Source: Motacilla alba alba (lineage: Eukaryota; Chordata; Aves; Passeriformes; Motacillidae). Taken from it: a stretch of 64,000 bases of DNA. Where the stretch lies: positions 75,703,801 to 75,767,800 of the forward strand of contig NC_052017.1 of the NCBI RefSeq assembly GCF_015832195.1. Direction: 5' to 3'. Both the position numbers and the translations under genes were made by a program. Below the pieces are notes generated by a model. That model was not told the DNA's origin. It saw nothing but the letters and a program-made list of their open reading frames with translations, and did not search any database. Positions 11,082 through 24,783 of the stretch are shown here, piece by piece (positions within the stretch are counted from its first letter, which is position 1; each line of letters opens with the position of its first letter).

Positions 11082-14000
11082 CATATGTCAGTTCAACAAA
11101 GGTAGATTTATATGTTTATGCTTTTCTCTCCTAGACTACTGTTCCTTGCTCATGTCCAAATGAAAGAGACTATCTCTTGAAGGTCAGACATTCTATCCAC
11201 CCCCACAGATTACCTTCCCAGCATCCTAATGAATCCAGGATAATCCAGAGATTATTCAAGAAATAAAAACTTGCTTCATTGTGTTCTCACCATTCCTTAT
11301 ATGCTCCTTTAAATGATATTGGCCTATGTGAACTTAAGAAAACAACCAAGCACTTTGTGAATGGAGTAAGAATATGCTTTCTGCATAGCTCAGTCTAATA
11401 CAGAGCTGGGGATCCAACCATGAAAAGCTTTGCTGTTGAGACTCAATGATGTGTTACAGCTGGTTTATGACAGTAAGTGCTCCCTTTAATTTTTCTTTTA
11501 TAAAAGAGTATTTTTATTCAGAGGTTTCATTGCATCACAAGGTTAATGCTGTACTTCAAAGGCATAAACTGTCCAGATTTAATAAATGTGAGAAGACAAA
11601 AAACACAGCACGGTTCCACCACATTACCCTTTCAGATAAAATTAAAATTCAAGATGAATTTTGACATATTTAGAAGCTGTAACTTTATTGATTTCATGAA
11701 TAATTGGAACTAGGACTTCAGAGGTTGGTAAGGGTTTTAAGTTATTTTATTTTAATCTTAGCAGTAGTACAGTAAAACCAAAAGAATAATAAAACATAAA
11801 TATCTTCTCTTTACATAGCAAAGCCAAACAAGCAAGAAAATGGAATGGACCTGTTTTATGCTTTCATGATCACATTTGAGATGTTTTTAATAACTTGTAA
11901 TGACTGAATATATCTGTGTCATTTCTATGTTTAAAAATCCCACAGAAACAAAGTGAAGAGGAAAAGAGGGAAAATAATTTCTCTAGCAAAATAAATGTAT
12001 TTGCTAAGATCTACTAAAGAAAAGAGTTGCAGAAAAATGTAAAAAAAAAAAATCAGTGAAAAACAACTCAGATTCAAACCCCAAAATACATCCACAAAAT
12101 CCTGAAGAGCAGTACTATCAAAGAAAAAGAGCTTACACAAAATCCACTATTTCATTGGCTTCTAAAGGTGTATATAGTGTTCATTTTAAGGTTGGAGAAA
12201 TAGCAGTTCTGTGCATGAAAAGATAATATTTATCTGGAGCATATCAATAAATAAACCACTTCAAAAGTATAGGACATTTTTGAATAAAATAAATATGAGA
12301 ATTGAATAAAATAATTTAAATCTAAAAAAAAATCTGAAAAGATTTTGTCATTATCATTCACAATGTAGAAATACAGTATAGAATTATGTGCCTAAAATGA
12401 CTGTCTTTTTGATGCCTCTTAGGTTATTAAATATAAGATGCAAATCAAAAGTATGACTGAGCCAATTATTCTAGTATTCAAAACAAAAAAAATAGCTGTT
12501 TTCTGTTTCTTTTAGTGATCATGCATAGTCTAAGCATATTTTGCTAAAGGAAAGTGGAACTAGAGAATATGGTATTACTCTAGGGATAGGAAGTTATCTG
12601 TAGAGCTGCTCAAATATAGTGGAGCATTAACAACCAGTGCACAGGCCATACAGCTTTTTACAAGACCATATCTAAAACAAAAAAGGGTACAAAAGCCCAA
12701 TAAACCCAAACCACAGGAAACCCTCCTCTGAAATAAAGAAACCTGCATTCTTGTAGCTTTTAGTGCACTTAACATTTCAAGATAAAAAACTAAAACTATC
12801 CAGAATCTTGGTAAATCTTGGTAGCTTGAAATCTCTTTTTGAGCTTCTTCCACTCTAGAAAGAACATATTCAGAATCCCCATGTAGTTATGATAGCCAGA
12901 AATAATGTTCTTTCTCTAGCAGTGGAAAGAAAGAGTGTTTGGGGGAAACAACAACAACAGCACAAACCACCATCAACAACAAAATATCCCCAATGTACAA
13001 GCAAACACTTTTTTTTTTCTTGAGCCTCACAGGTTAAATTCCCCCTTCCCATCATCTAGATATGCAAATGGTGAGGATCAAGGACAGATTAGTTCCTTAG
13101 TACTACTTTGGTCAATGGGACCTAGAAAGGATCAGACAATTTTAATTAAATATGTAACATTTTTTTTTCTGAACGCAATACTACTGATGACCACAACCAA
13201 TATTTTAAATGCCCCCAAATAAACACATAAGTGAAAAATTGGTACTGATCAAAAAGATTATAATCTTGTATTTAAAAAAAACAACCAAACAAAGAATGTT
13301 TTCATTTTTTTTCTAAAATGACGTATAAATCACATCTGGTAGTCTTCTGTCTAATATCAATGCAGTCATTAGTTCTAGAAAAATTAAGAGAAATAGGAAC
13401 AATTATTTTACCCCAGTCCTGCTTTAGAAAGAACATATAAAATGTATCAGTGGATATTAGGAAGAAGCTGAAATATCATTTGTTCTGCCTATTACATGCA
13501 TGTGGGTATATTGGATTAATTTTAAATTTCCTGGTTTGTTAAAAATGCTATCACTTTATTAGTGTCTCTAATTTGAAAAGCAGCCACAAATGTGAAGGTC
13601 CAGCTGGATTCTCAAAAACAAAAAATACCCAAAACCCTGAGAAGTTGGTCTTTCAGAAAAAGCAGCTCTCCTCGTGAAAATGAATTTTACAATATCATGA
13701 CCTTGCATATTCATTAAAAATATACTGTATATATTCATTAGAATATAGCATATTTTGTATATTCATTAAAATAACATTTCTCTGTTTCTTGACAAAAATA
13801 TTTTCTGTACAAGAAACACCAGAAGATTCAGCAGAGATAAAGCCACTGGCTTAATATCTCACAGAGATATTAGACTGTGTCATAATTAAGATTCCTTAAT
13901 AATGTTGGTAACTCAAAATGAAATATGATAATGCTATTTACCAGTTTTTCTCTATAAAGAATCATTTTTCCAGCAGAATTCTACAATATCAAACAGAACT

Positions 14001-15769
14001 TTACCCCTGCAGACTTCTTGCCTCGGCTGGCCAAATTTTACTTTGTTGTTTACTCAATGTATTTTGACACTAAAGGTCTATTAAAAAAAAAAAAAAAAAG
14101 CAAGCAAATAGCTAATTACATGCATCTGTGTATTTTTCAGCATTACACCTTCTGTTAAGACTACAAATAACAGCTCAATTTCAGACCTTTCTTGTCTACT
14201 GTTCCTGAAAGTTACAGTTTCAGGCTGTTTGTTTCAAGAGGAAGGTTGGCAGCTCTCATCTCCTCAGTTATGGAACGGCTAAACGTCAAGGTGGTTGGGC
14301 AGTCAAGTTCTTCACATCAAACACAAAGCTTACATACTTATGAAGCACCAAGGTCTGCTAAAATTAATAGTGAAACTAAATAAATGGGTTGTGCAAGAAC
14401 TCTATGCCAATAGATTTCCAGCACCCCAGGGTATGCACCAGAATATAGTGTAGCCCTCCTGGATGCATGGTAGCTAATAGGAAAAAATACATTTTAAATT
14501 AGATTGCTTATTTAACAATTCTCCACTAGGTGTTCATTTTTCACATAGCAATTGTCTGCAAATATAAAATGGAGAATTACAAAAAAGTGAGTTTAAATTG
14601 AACTGCATGAAAAAAAAAGTTAATTCACTGTTATAAACAGTTCCTGGATCTCTAAATATATTAGCTTCTTCTGTCATATAGAGGAAAACTACCACAACTA
14701 TTAATTCTTCTCTCCCCCCATGTATGGAAGAGAATACAAAGATGTCATGTGAAAGCCCTCTGTGTAAATAAATGTCCTCTTCAATTTTAAAAAGACTGTC
14801 AAGAAAAGATGAGCTGAAATGTGAATTATAACAAAGTGATGACAAAATTCAAATAGAAATAGCAAGGCATGATGAGTGCTGCATTGTGTGAATTAGATGA
14901 TTTGACAGTATTGAGAACCAAAAGAAGTACAATTCTGCATAAGCAAAAATGTGAAAAATCTACACAGTGCTTCTTCAAGCTATCTTCAAATGACTTCAGA
15001 CTATCAAAAACATTTCACTATTATTAATTGAAAAATTCAGTTATGCCACTATGTGTTAGTCACTGTTACTTGACAAAAAACCCAATAGCTCTTTAAGTAT
15101 TTTAAAATATATAGGAAATGGACGTAGAAGGAGTCATCCTACTACACTGACAATTCCAAATAATGATCAGTGTCTCTTTCTGTGAATTTTTAAGAGGAAT
15201 CATGGAAGAGAAATGCAAAGAAAGCTGTTGGAAAAGAAAGATGCTTTTGAAAGAGAGGCATAAAAGCCTACAATGAATAAAATACTTAAACATGCCTATA
15301 TTTTAAGGCAGATGCTTAGACCAGGTTTTTCAGAATTTCCTCCAAAAACATGTTAGGCACAGGCTATAATGGTATATGAGTTTTACTTAGTAGACAGATA
15401 AAAACATATTATTAAAATTTTAAGGTCTACTGGTAATATATACAGAGAAGTGTGCAAAAACTTTACAAAGTGTTAGTGTACATGGTTAGTCTTTAAAAAT
15501 TGATTGTCAAATTATACAAATGATAATTAGTCAGTCTACTAATTTGGATTTTTTCCAAAGACTTTTTCTACCCTTCTTTATAATGATCAGCTTCAAAGGA
15601 GAGTTAGATCAGGATCAAAGGAGATGCCAGTATTGGTGCTCTTGTGGAAGGAGATAGATCCAGACCACCTTTCAGCATAACATGTCTTTTTTTAAACAAT
15701 TTAAGATCTCTAAATCATAGAGCCAGATTCTTAGGGTGGATTTTCATCTTCCTGCAAACTATTGGAAAA
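11082..15769. other. Unique AT-rich DNA
   Basis: No coding gene or dated transposon is seen. Small features are a spaced triple repeat near 13.7 kb and a 17-A run at about 14083. Frames of up to 103 codons (for example on the minus strand at 14534-14845) show no recognisable domain. Confidence 0.5.
13707..13768. repeat. Three spaced copies of ATATTCATTA
   Basis: Copies lie at 13707-13716, 13731-13740 and 13759-13768, spaced 24 and 28 bp apart, within TGTATA-containing sequence. This is an imperfect AT-rich minisatellite. Confidence 0.75.
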
Positions 15770-16778
15770 AGAACACAGCTAGAACCAAGCAGTTGAGTTG
15801 TTGGGGAGGTGTCAAAGATAACTCCTTGATGCAAGAAATGGATAGGGCAAATGCACAGTGGGTCTGATTATTCACTAACAGGAACAGACTGATTGGTAAC
15901 ACAATAATCAGTGGCAGCTCTGTCTGTGGTGACCATGAAATGGAAAAGCCCAAGATCCCCAGGAGAGGGAATAGAAGGTAGCAAGTACCACAGTATAGAT
16001 TCAGGGCTCTAGAAGTGAAAAATTTAGCTTACTAAAGAAATTGGTATCAGTGACCCTAAGAAAGGCAGCTCTGGAGGGAAAAAGAGCTTGTAAAAGCTGA
16101 CAAATCTTTAAGAGCAATCTCATAGTTCAAGAAAGGTGCCTCACAATAATCAGGAAAAGAAACAGATTAGCAGATCAGTTTAACAAGGAACTCATGACTG
16201 TGTTTCAAAGCAAAAAAACACAGTCCATAGAATGGGGAAGCAGGAACAGTTTACAAGGGAGACTATTGCTCAGACAAGCAAGGACAGTATGAGGAAAGAC
16301 AAGGCTCACCTAGAGTGGATACTTGTGAGTGATGTCAAACACAACTAGAGCTTCAAATGCTCTATTAAGAGTAAACACCTGTCAAAAGAAAACATGGCTG
16401 TATTATTCTGTAGGGCAGTTGGCTGAAATGAGAGCAGACAAAATAAGCCTGAATTACTTGCCTTGCTTGCAATGGTAGCCTGCCCATACCTGTGTGCTGG
16501 ATACTGAGAAGATGGAACTTGCATCTTCATACCCACACCTGGCAGAAGCACATGAATCATGGCAGGTAAAGTGGACATATGGACATATGGAAAAAAAAAA
16601 ATCACCAGAGGAAAGTAGAGTAGCTGACCAGAGAGGCTGTGTAGTCTCTGTCCTTGGAGGTTTTCAAGACTCCAGAAAGTCCTGAGCAGCAACATCTGAC
16701 CTTGTAGCAGGCCCAGCTTTTCATGGGAAGTTGGACTAGAGAACTCTTGAGTCCTTTCCAGCATAAATTGTTCTGCAA
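15770..16778 (+). mobile_element. CR1 LINE, ORF2 endonuclease part plus 3' end
   Basis: From about 15840 the plus strand matches the end of the CR1 endonuclease and the linker before the polymerase. GACTGATTGGTAACACAATA and the next bases translate to an SGSSVCGDHEM-like stretch, where the family has a conserved SG(S)xxCSDHEM block. Matching continues in degraded form to about 16500 (a GACAAAATAAGCCTGAATTA-like linker region). A separate 3' segment begins at about 16622 (CTCTGTCCTTGGAGGTTTTC, then GTTGGACTAGAGAACTCTTG and TCCTTTCCAGCATAAATTGT). The whole polymerase domain between them is missing. Stops and frameshifts are frequent, so it is a pseudogene of a retroposon. Confidence 0.85.
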
Positions 16779-18324
16779 CTATCTTATAGGAAGAAATAAG
16801 TTTGATGAAGACTTTACAACACAACAGACAGAACATTGTGCAAATAAAACTGCTTTCTTTATTTTAAAACTTTGTGTATGCACTCCGAGATGAAAGGAGT
16901 TCTGATCAACTTCACAGTTGGGAAAAAAATGAAGATGAAGATTCTGAGCTCTAAAAATATACCTTTCAAAGTAATTTCTGAGCTTAAATGGGAGAAAGTG
17001 AATAATTGCACATAATATTTAGAGTCGTGGTAAACATTTTTTAAAGTTCAATAGATATAATAAATAGCTTGTGAAAAACTTATATGAGATGAGGACAGTT
17101 TTTATAATAGATGTGTTTTTCAATCAGAGAGTTTGTAATCACCAAAGCACTTACTTCCTCAAACAGATGTAATTTTTCTGATACTCAAGCTAAAAATCAA
17201 TGACTATAAGACCTGACCTAGATAAATCATTATTTTCTTCTCCCTGAAAACATTGTATAACACACATAGTATTGTGGCAATTGAGAAATTTAATAGTATG
17301 GTAAACATCACTAAAGCCTTTCTATGCCTTCAGGCAAAGCTGTAAATATCAGCTTTAAAAGTACTGATGGTGAGCTGTTAGGAACTTCCAAATAATTTTT
17401 ACTAATAATACCAATTTGTAAAAGAAGTGCTAGAATGAAAGTGATGAAACTCTCAGTGAAAATGGCCAGAATTCCTTGCACAATACTAGTAACAAAGTAT
17501 TCCAAAAGAAAAGAAGAAAATGAAAAACAGGCAAAAAAAGGTAAAATAAAGTGCCACAGAGGAAATAATCGATTAAATCTTACTGAAGACATTAATTCTC
17601 TGTATATAAACATCATAGTAACATGGAAAAGCATCTATAGTTGGAAGACAATTCATCAAATGCAGAGTGAACCGAGTGCATATTGCTTGAAGCATACTTA
17701 GGAGCATACATTCAAGAGCCAGGTAGGGGCTGTGCATAATACATGATGTTACTCTGTGGATTTGCCAAAGTCAGGCAAGGATTGATGGAAGAAACACTAG
17801 GCAAGGTGTCTGATGCCTGTGTTTTCAGAAATAACAACCTTTAAGTTTCAGCATCAGTTATTTATACAAATGGGCTCATTGTCTATTTACAGGCAATATT
17901 TTAACATTTAAACGTTTAAATCAACATTTTCAAATCCTAGGAAATCTAACTGCCTATCAAGACAGAGAAAAAGAACAAGCAAGCTATCCAGGTTTGTGAT
18001 TTCTCTGCTCTATTGTAACATGACAAGTAATCTCACCTGGAACAGAGAGAGCAGCAGCAGAAATACAAATGAACAGGTAAATGTAAAGTGAAGCACAAGG
18101 GAAGTGTGCATATGCAAGTGATGTGTGTATGAAATGATGAGCCCTGAGCTGACTAGGTGGGCACTGTGGGATTATCACAGCTCTATTAAATCAGCAGCTC
18201 ACTGTTCAGTACTCAGTAGTAGGCAAAAACCCAAAGAGAAATTATTAGGAAAGGCACAACGAATGAAACAGAAATGTTATTATGCTGCTTTTTAAGTCCT
18301 TCAAAGTAAGATCTGGTAAGACAG
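16779..18324. other. Unique AT-rich DNA
   Basis: No gene or repeat was recognised. Frames of 107 codons (minus, 17311-17634) and 88 codons (plus, 17435-17701) overlap each other on opposite strands and resemble nothing known. Confidence 0.5.
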
Positions 18325-18875
18325 GAAAAGGTCCAGAACATGTTGGTAAGAACGCTCAGTGGCACTGGGCTATTCCCACATGAAAAGCAGCAGACTGGCT
18401 TGGCATCTTCAAAAGACTCGTCTCCTCAAAAGTGAGACAGAGATAACAGAGGACTGTAAAATCAAACAGACATAGACACAGTAGACATGAAGAAATTGCA
18501 CACTGTCTTTTCCAATATAAGAACTGGGGGCATAAAATGAAACTAGTATAAGCCAGTTTCAAAACAGAGGAGGCAGTTGCTCAGGCAAAGCAAGAGTGCC
18601 ACAAGATGTTGCAAATGCTGAGTTTACAGAGCCTCCAGGGTAAACTGGAGGCTGGTAACATTACATGGAAGCAAAACACTCTGAAATCACATTTGGTTCA
18701 GAATGTCGTGTGAGAAAAAAGTACTTACAAATTGAAAACAGTTCAAATGAAAACCCTTATTTGCCCTTATTATTGTCCTTATTATTAGGCATTTGCCATA
18801 CAAGCTCTGGTGGGCACAGGTTAGTAGGACAGATAAATCTTTGGTCTGACCCACAACAATCTTTTTTCTCTTATA
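18325..18875 (+). mobile_element. Ancient amniote-type CR1 3' region
   Basis: Order and wording match the older CR1 lineage known from turtles, crocodilians and other amniotes. GGTCCAGAACATG is followed by a CCCACATGAAAAGCAGCAGA segment, then AAAAGACTCGTCTCCTCAAA, then GACTGTAAAATCAAA. About 440 bp further on comes the diagnostic tail AAATCTTTGGTCTGACCCAC followed by CAATCTTTTTTCTCTTAT. The avian-type ATTCTATGATTCT terminus is absent; this older group ends in TTCTTATG-like repeats. Divergence is high, consistent with insertion before modern bird orders. Confidence 0.8.
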
Positions 18876-19865
18876 AAAATGTCCTTTTCTGAACCTTAGG
18901 TAATGCATCTCCTTTGTGCTCTTAAATTGTAGTCAAACAAAATCAACATTGACAAATCAAAGTTCATATTACCTCTGCCATATGCAAATTTCTTCTCTGT
19001 GGCTTGCATTAATGAAATTAAACAAGAAATCCTTCCATATCCACAGGACAAAAATTACTGTTTTACTAGATACACTACCTAATGAGTGTGGGATTGACAT
19101 AGTATACTTTTTGAGCCTTTAATTTTTCTTATTTAAACACAATGGAATCCCATTTTACTATATAATATGCATATATATACTAAAGGATATATATTCCTTA
19201 CATGAAAGGGTTTGCCAGCTGAAAGAAATCATGCAGCATGTGTGGGTAAGTACATAAGAGGAATCTCTATCTGCACAGAGATAGAAAGCAGATAGAGAAC
19301 ATAGGATCTAATGTATTACAAATCAGATGAGCTAATCAAGCTGAACCTAGCTCTAGATGCAACGTCAAGCCATTGTGGCATATAAAGCGATACTTCTTAT
19401 TTTCTTTCTTCTTCCCAAGAGGTTAATATATGAGGAATTTTATATAAATTAATCTATCTTTGGCTTCTAAAGGTTACTTCTTTGTGAAGATCACAGCAGG
19501 AGCTAATTTTCTTATATGTGGCAAATAAATTTCCTTATGATAAAAGTATGTTTCCTGAACCCATTCAATCCATGCTAAAGACAGTCAAATCCTGAACTAT
19601 CATTTTTCCTATGTGGGTGACACACGCCACGTAAAGTAAAAACTGAATCTTAGTGGATTAATTCTCAGCAGGTTTTTCTCTATATTCCCCAAAAAGGACG
19701 GAGAGAAGAGTTTGATAAAGCAGAGAGAGTCAAGATTTTTCCCAGTATAATAGGTGATCTGAAAAGAAATAATTTTTAGAGACCACATTCATTGTTTTTA
19801 CAGTTTTGTTTGCAGTTTTCTTACTGCAGAGTGCACAAACAGGCATTGTGTGTTTGGGATGAATG

Positions 19866-20128
19866 CGAATGACAGAATGGTTGGGGGTGGAAGGGACTTC
19901 TGGAGATCATCCTGTCAAACCACTCATGCAAGGCAGTTTTACCTAGAGCAAGTTGCACAGGATTGCATCCAGATGGGTTTCAAATACCTACAAAGAAGGA
20001 CATTCCTCAACCTCTCTGGGCAGCCTGTGCCCCTATTCTGTCACCCTCACCGTAAAGAAGTTACTCCTCATATACAGAGGATCTTTCTGCGTTTCAGTTG
20101 TGCCCATTGTCCCTTTTGCTGTCTCTGA
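19866..20128 (-). mobile_element. CR1 LINE 3' end
   Basis: Read on the plus strand it starts with the reversed CR1 terminus (GACAGAATGGTTGGGGGTGG, then AAGGGACTTCTGGAGATCAT). It continues through ACCTCTCTGGGCAGCCTGTG and CCCTCACCGTAAAGAAGTTA to a TGCCCATTGTCCC segment. The element therefore lies on the minus strand and is 5'-truncated within the 3' region. It is among the better preserved CR1 copies in this window. Confidence 0.93.
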
Positions 20129-21510
20129 ATGCCATGAAAGTGAGATACAACATACATAGTATTTCAGAAATGTCTTTGTGATTTTGATTAAAAATGATAC
20201 TCTGGTCCTTAGAAATCGAATTTCAAGGTACATGGTTAATTTGATCTGAGTTACTGATCTCTCATATACACAGAATCTTACCTTATATAAAGACCATTAA
20301 TGATGCATGCAGTGGAAGGGAAAGTTTACTACCAGGAAGATAAACTAAATTGCACTATGGTTGACAGAGATCAGATTGAATATCCATTTAGGGATTCAGG
20401 TTAAAGAGATGCCTACTTTTGCATGGGCATGGATAGCCAGAGTCTCAACAGAAGCAGAAAAAAATGAGTTTGGGAAAACAGAACATAAATATCTGTCACA
20501 CAGTATTTTTTAATAGCCCCTAACCAAAGTTTGACCTGCAAACATTTTTATCTGGTTTTCCTAAGGAAAAATTGAACCATTTGCCAAAATCACTGGTATC
20601 TCACGTTATGTTCCTAACAGCAGCATGCAACCAGGAAGCCTGGCAGAGAAGAGAGAATATACAGCTGCTTATACTCAGAAGATGGCTAAACTCACATGTC
20701 AGTTTCCTTCAGACTTCAAATACCCAGTCGGGAAAAAACAGAATTGCCCTAGAACATGTTTAATGCAGCATTACACCTTTTCATGCACCAGGATAACTAA
20801 TCATGCTTTATTTCTTTAGGATAATAGTGGGTCAACAAGTCCCATCAATAGAGTTTTTTACTTACAGATATTCTTTTTCATGTTTTGAAGTTTGTGCTAT
20901 AAAATTATAAAATCCTGATAAAAAGCAGTTCTGTCATTAAAATCTTAGGGTGTCTGAGTAAATATCTTTAACACTGAAGAAAAAGGAGAGAGAAGAATAT
21001 TTTTTCTTCCCAAAGATGTTTTATCTCCCTCAGTGCTAGATATAAAAAAAAAAAAGTGGATATATTTACTTAAGGGTTGAAGGGACCTTCCAAGAAGAAT
21101 ATCATCACAGTCCTTTTTTTTTTTTCCTATTACACTGTATGATGTAGTGCTATGAAGAGTTAGCTGAGAAATGGTGGAGATCTGCACAGTAATTCACCAT
21201 GTTTCTGGCTTGGCTGTATACAGCTGGTGACTGGAAGGAGTACCTGCCTTAGTAGATTATTGACCCCACTATCCACTAGACAGTATACTTCCGAACTATT
21301 TGGAAAGAAAGAAGATACCCACTGATATCCAATGACTTTCACAATTTTGTGAGCTGTAGGAATTGCCTCATTCATTAGTACATTATTGGCACGTTTTTCC
21401 AAAGATGTTCGTAGTTCTCAGGGAACTGGTGCACAGAAACTTGAAGATAGGGGCCTTACCATGTTATAAAGGAATTTCTTTTAAACCTCAAATGAAAAAA
21501 AATGTTTCAT

Positions 21511-21570
21511 TTGATGGCATTCCATCTGTAAAGGTCTCTTCCAAGCCAAACTATTGTGTGATTCTATGAT
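21511..21570 (+). mobile_element. Very short CR1 3' tail
   Basis: Only the last about 60 bases of a CR1 remain: GGCATTCCATCTGTAAAGGT, then CTCTTCCAAGCCAAACTATT, ending GTGTGATTCTATGAT. Severe 5' truncation is normal for this family. Confidence 0.85.
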
Positions 21571-24021
21571 GAACATACAGCATCTACCATATTCTTTTCC
21601 TGGTTTTTGTATTGTTTTGTTTGGGTTTTTTGTTTGTCTGTTTGTTTGTTTTCATATGTGAATTCAAAACAAACAGCCTGTATTAAGAGCATCTAAACAG
21701 ATAATAAATTCTGGAGACCTACCATATGTTAATTAACATATCACCTATTTAAGTCTACCAGCTCACCTTTGATCCTATTGAGCAAAACAGAATTATTTTC
21801 TTAACTAAAAAAGAGAGTCATAAAATGCAGAATTTCATATAATCTAAGACAGTATACCAATTATAACCTCTCTGTATTAAGTATTCCATGTCAAATGGAA
21901 GGAAAAACTGTAATTTTTGTATTTAAATTAAAAGAACATTAGAAACAAGACAAGTTAACACTGAAAAAGTTTTTTATTCTGCTTACAGAGAAAGATGAAA
22001 AATATCTAGGATATTAAATACAATGAAGGCAAAACAGGGGAGAAAAATGCATAGGTAATCTTAATGAATTACAAATTAGAGCAATATACCTTTAGAGATC
22101 ACCCAACTCATACATTTCTGCAAGCCATGATCAGTGGGAAAAAGAAGAAAAAAATCACTTCAAAATTTCTGAAAACAATCTTGAATTAACAAATGTTTTC
22201 TAAAAGACAAAACTATCAAGATTAATAGTTCTGAGAGAGCAAACAGGAAAGCTGAAGAAGAAAAGTGTAACAAAGATTTTTGTAAATGGGATTTTTCCCA
22301 GCATCTGGAACTAATATCTTATTTTTGGTATTGTCTGACTGGATATCAAGTATCACTGAAATAGCATGTCAGAGCACTGATTGGAAAGCTATTTCTTTTT
22401 TCTTTTTTCCCTGTGCACTGTGGAGGTAGGAATATTTGATTTCATACATCATTTGTGAATTGCTGTGGGGATTCCAGAAAGCCAATTTCACTTTACAAAA
22501 TTGATGAATGAAAAAAAATAATACTGCTGGTTTTGTGTCTGTTGCTTTTGGAAGCTACATGCCTGGGACTTTGGCAAACTGGGCATTACTAATGATTCAT
22601 TGCCACAGAGCTACAATGAATAGAAGCTGAAGCTTCTTTTAACCCTTAAGGAACTTGTTCATCAGAATTCATAAATTATTTACATTTTACTGGCATCCCT
22701 TAATAACACCAAAAAAAAAGGAAACACTAAAAGCTTTACAATCTAATAAAGCTTTTAAATGAAAATACTCAAGCAGCAAAACCCAAGGAAGAGCACAATA
22801 CAGAGAATAAGGAAACAAATGACTGCAAAGGGGATGATGATGTGCAGCTACTTCTGCATCAGGCATAGGGAGCTGGTTTGCACTGCACTGCACCAGTGCT
22901 GATGTGAAAGGAGACAGTGAGAGACCCACTAAATCACACTTTGATTTTTAATAATTTTAACAGAGCTTCATCAGATCTAAAGTGAAAAGAAACTAGTAAG
23001 ATCATCTGAGCTGTTACATGCACAAGACCTGGAATCTAATCCAGTTATATTTTGTTTGAACTGTAGTGAACATCATCAGCACACTAAATGAAACAGACTT
23101 CCATTAAATAGTCAGTGAACTACAAAGCAATCATTCACAATTCAAAGGAGCAAAAATGATAGGCATCCTAAATCAAAAAATATTATATAAGCATTTGAAA
23201 AATGTTACATAAAAGTTCCTATGTGCTAAAAATACTGAGAGAATTTTTTAAAACAGAGAGAACGATTATTTTATATAGAATCATGTGTGGTTTTACCATT
23301 TCATTATACAATTAGTAATCTGTGTTCTATAGACAATAATCTGCAGAAATTAATAAAAATAATTATATACAAATTGAATATTTAATAGATGCCAGCTTCT
23401 TCAACTGTAAGTCGAATGGATAAACTTTAAAGCTAATAAAGCCATAGACAGGGGTACCAGTGGTGATCATCATGAAGTTCCTACTCTGCTTCCAGATCAA
23501 AGGCAGCTGGTATTGTCCTGTTGGGTGGCAGGAGGCAGATACACCTGATGAGGAAGATGGTCCTGAGACTGCTATTTCTCCCTCACACCAAGATGAGGAA
23601 GGAATTTCCATTTTACACACCCATGGGTAAGCCCATTGTAGGGACCTGAACTATCACAGTTATCATGTGGATTAGCCAGAATAAAGGAAGTATTCCTTTC
23701 CATAAGACATACAGACTACTCCTCAGCCTCCATGGAACAGAGTCAGATATCCTGAGGGTTAATATCGTAACCATCTCAGACGCACTGTGCCTCAGTCTCA
23801 GCAGGCAGCATTCAAGACTTACTTCAGTGAAAAAAAGAAGCAAGGCAACAAGGACATCATGTGTGAACAACTGGGGTTGAGCCTTCACTGAAGATTTTGC
23901 CAGATTAACCAGTTTCACTGCCCAGGAGAGGGACAGTACAGATGCTTCCTGATCACTCTGACCATACTTCCTTCCCCATCCCTATTAAATCTGCAGTTTG
24001 GCTGGATAATTATCTTGGAGT

Positions 24022-24065
24022 AAAAAAACCAAACAAACAAACAAACAAAAAAAAAAAAAACAAAC
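24022..24065. repeat. (CAAA)n / poly-A tract
   Basis: Four or five CAAA units run into a 14-A stretch. This is simple sequence with no associated retroposon body. Confidence 0.85.
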
Positions 24066-24783
24066 CCTAAAACATTCTTCATCACTTACTGGTTAAAATG
24101 TATGCCTGGATTTTCAACACATACATCTGTGATTGAAGAGATGGGTCCTACTACATTGCCTGTGCCCTGCACCTGTAAATCAACAAGTATAACTCCATCA
24201 ATCTTTAGAGAGAAAAATGGGAGTGTAGCATTGCCTAACCCTGTGCACTTAAGTGCAAAAATCAATCCTGACATAAAATTAGCAACATTTGAATACCACT
24301 GTTAAAACTTCTCAAAATACCTATGAGAAATTAATAATTCTGTAAAAGATGAAAAAAACATTCAGAAAAAGTTGATGCAAACCTGAGGATATATCAAATA
24401 TCATGTCAGAAGAAATTATCGAGTTTATCCTTAAAAGTGATATAATTTATACTTTACATTTGGACACTACCCTGGAAAAGCTTACAGAATCCCTGCATGT
24501 AAAGACATCCATCATGATATATATGCATTAGCAATAATATTTACTTTGTGATCCTTGCTGCATAAACTATTAACAAATACATTAAAAAAAAAAAAAAAAA
24601 GAAAGAAAAAAGAAATAGACAAACATCCCCCAGGCTTCAGATATCAAAAAAACCCCCTCATTTTTCAGTCTTGATTTATCCAAGACAACATCCTCCAGAG
24701 TGCTAGAAGGTGAAGCTGCTGGGATAATACATATCCTTACTCATCATTTTACAAACTTTCTGTTAAGTCACAGAAAACCAATT

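Larger units (their letters stand above)
20129..24783. other. Mostly unique DNA with simple repeats
   Basis: A CR1 tail lies at 21.51 kb. Poly-T and poly-A runs occur at about 21115, 24022-24065 (CAAA units) and 24583-24615, and a GTTT-rich run at 21609-21652. The block at about 23.39-23.99 kb is less AT-rich than its flanks and has a 101-codon minus-strand frame, but I could not assign it to a gene or repeat family. Confidence 0.5.

Noticed and set aside
16345..16836. Longest open frame, 163 codons, minus strand
   Set aside because: It runs antisense through a plus-strand CR1 remnant and resembles no protein; length is due to chance lack of stops.
17311..17634. Hydrophobic 107-codon frame, minus strand
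   Set aside because: Hydrophobicity follows from T-rich codons; an overlapping lysine-rich frame exists on the other strand, typical of AT-rich noise.
21061..21100. GGGTTGAAGGGACCTTCC looks like a reversed CR1 tail
   Set aside because: Only about 18 bases match and no further CR1 text follows on either side.
24698..24702. GAGTG as the left target duplication of the 24.8-25.5 kb LTR (GAGTG also follows 25506)
   Set aside because: The sequence after it does not begin with TG or match the LTR family, so the agreement is likely chance.
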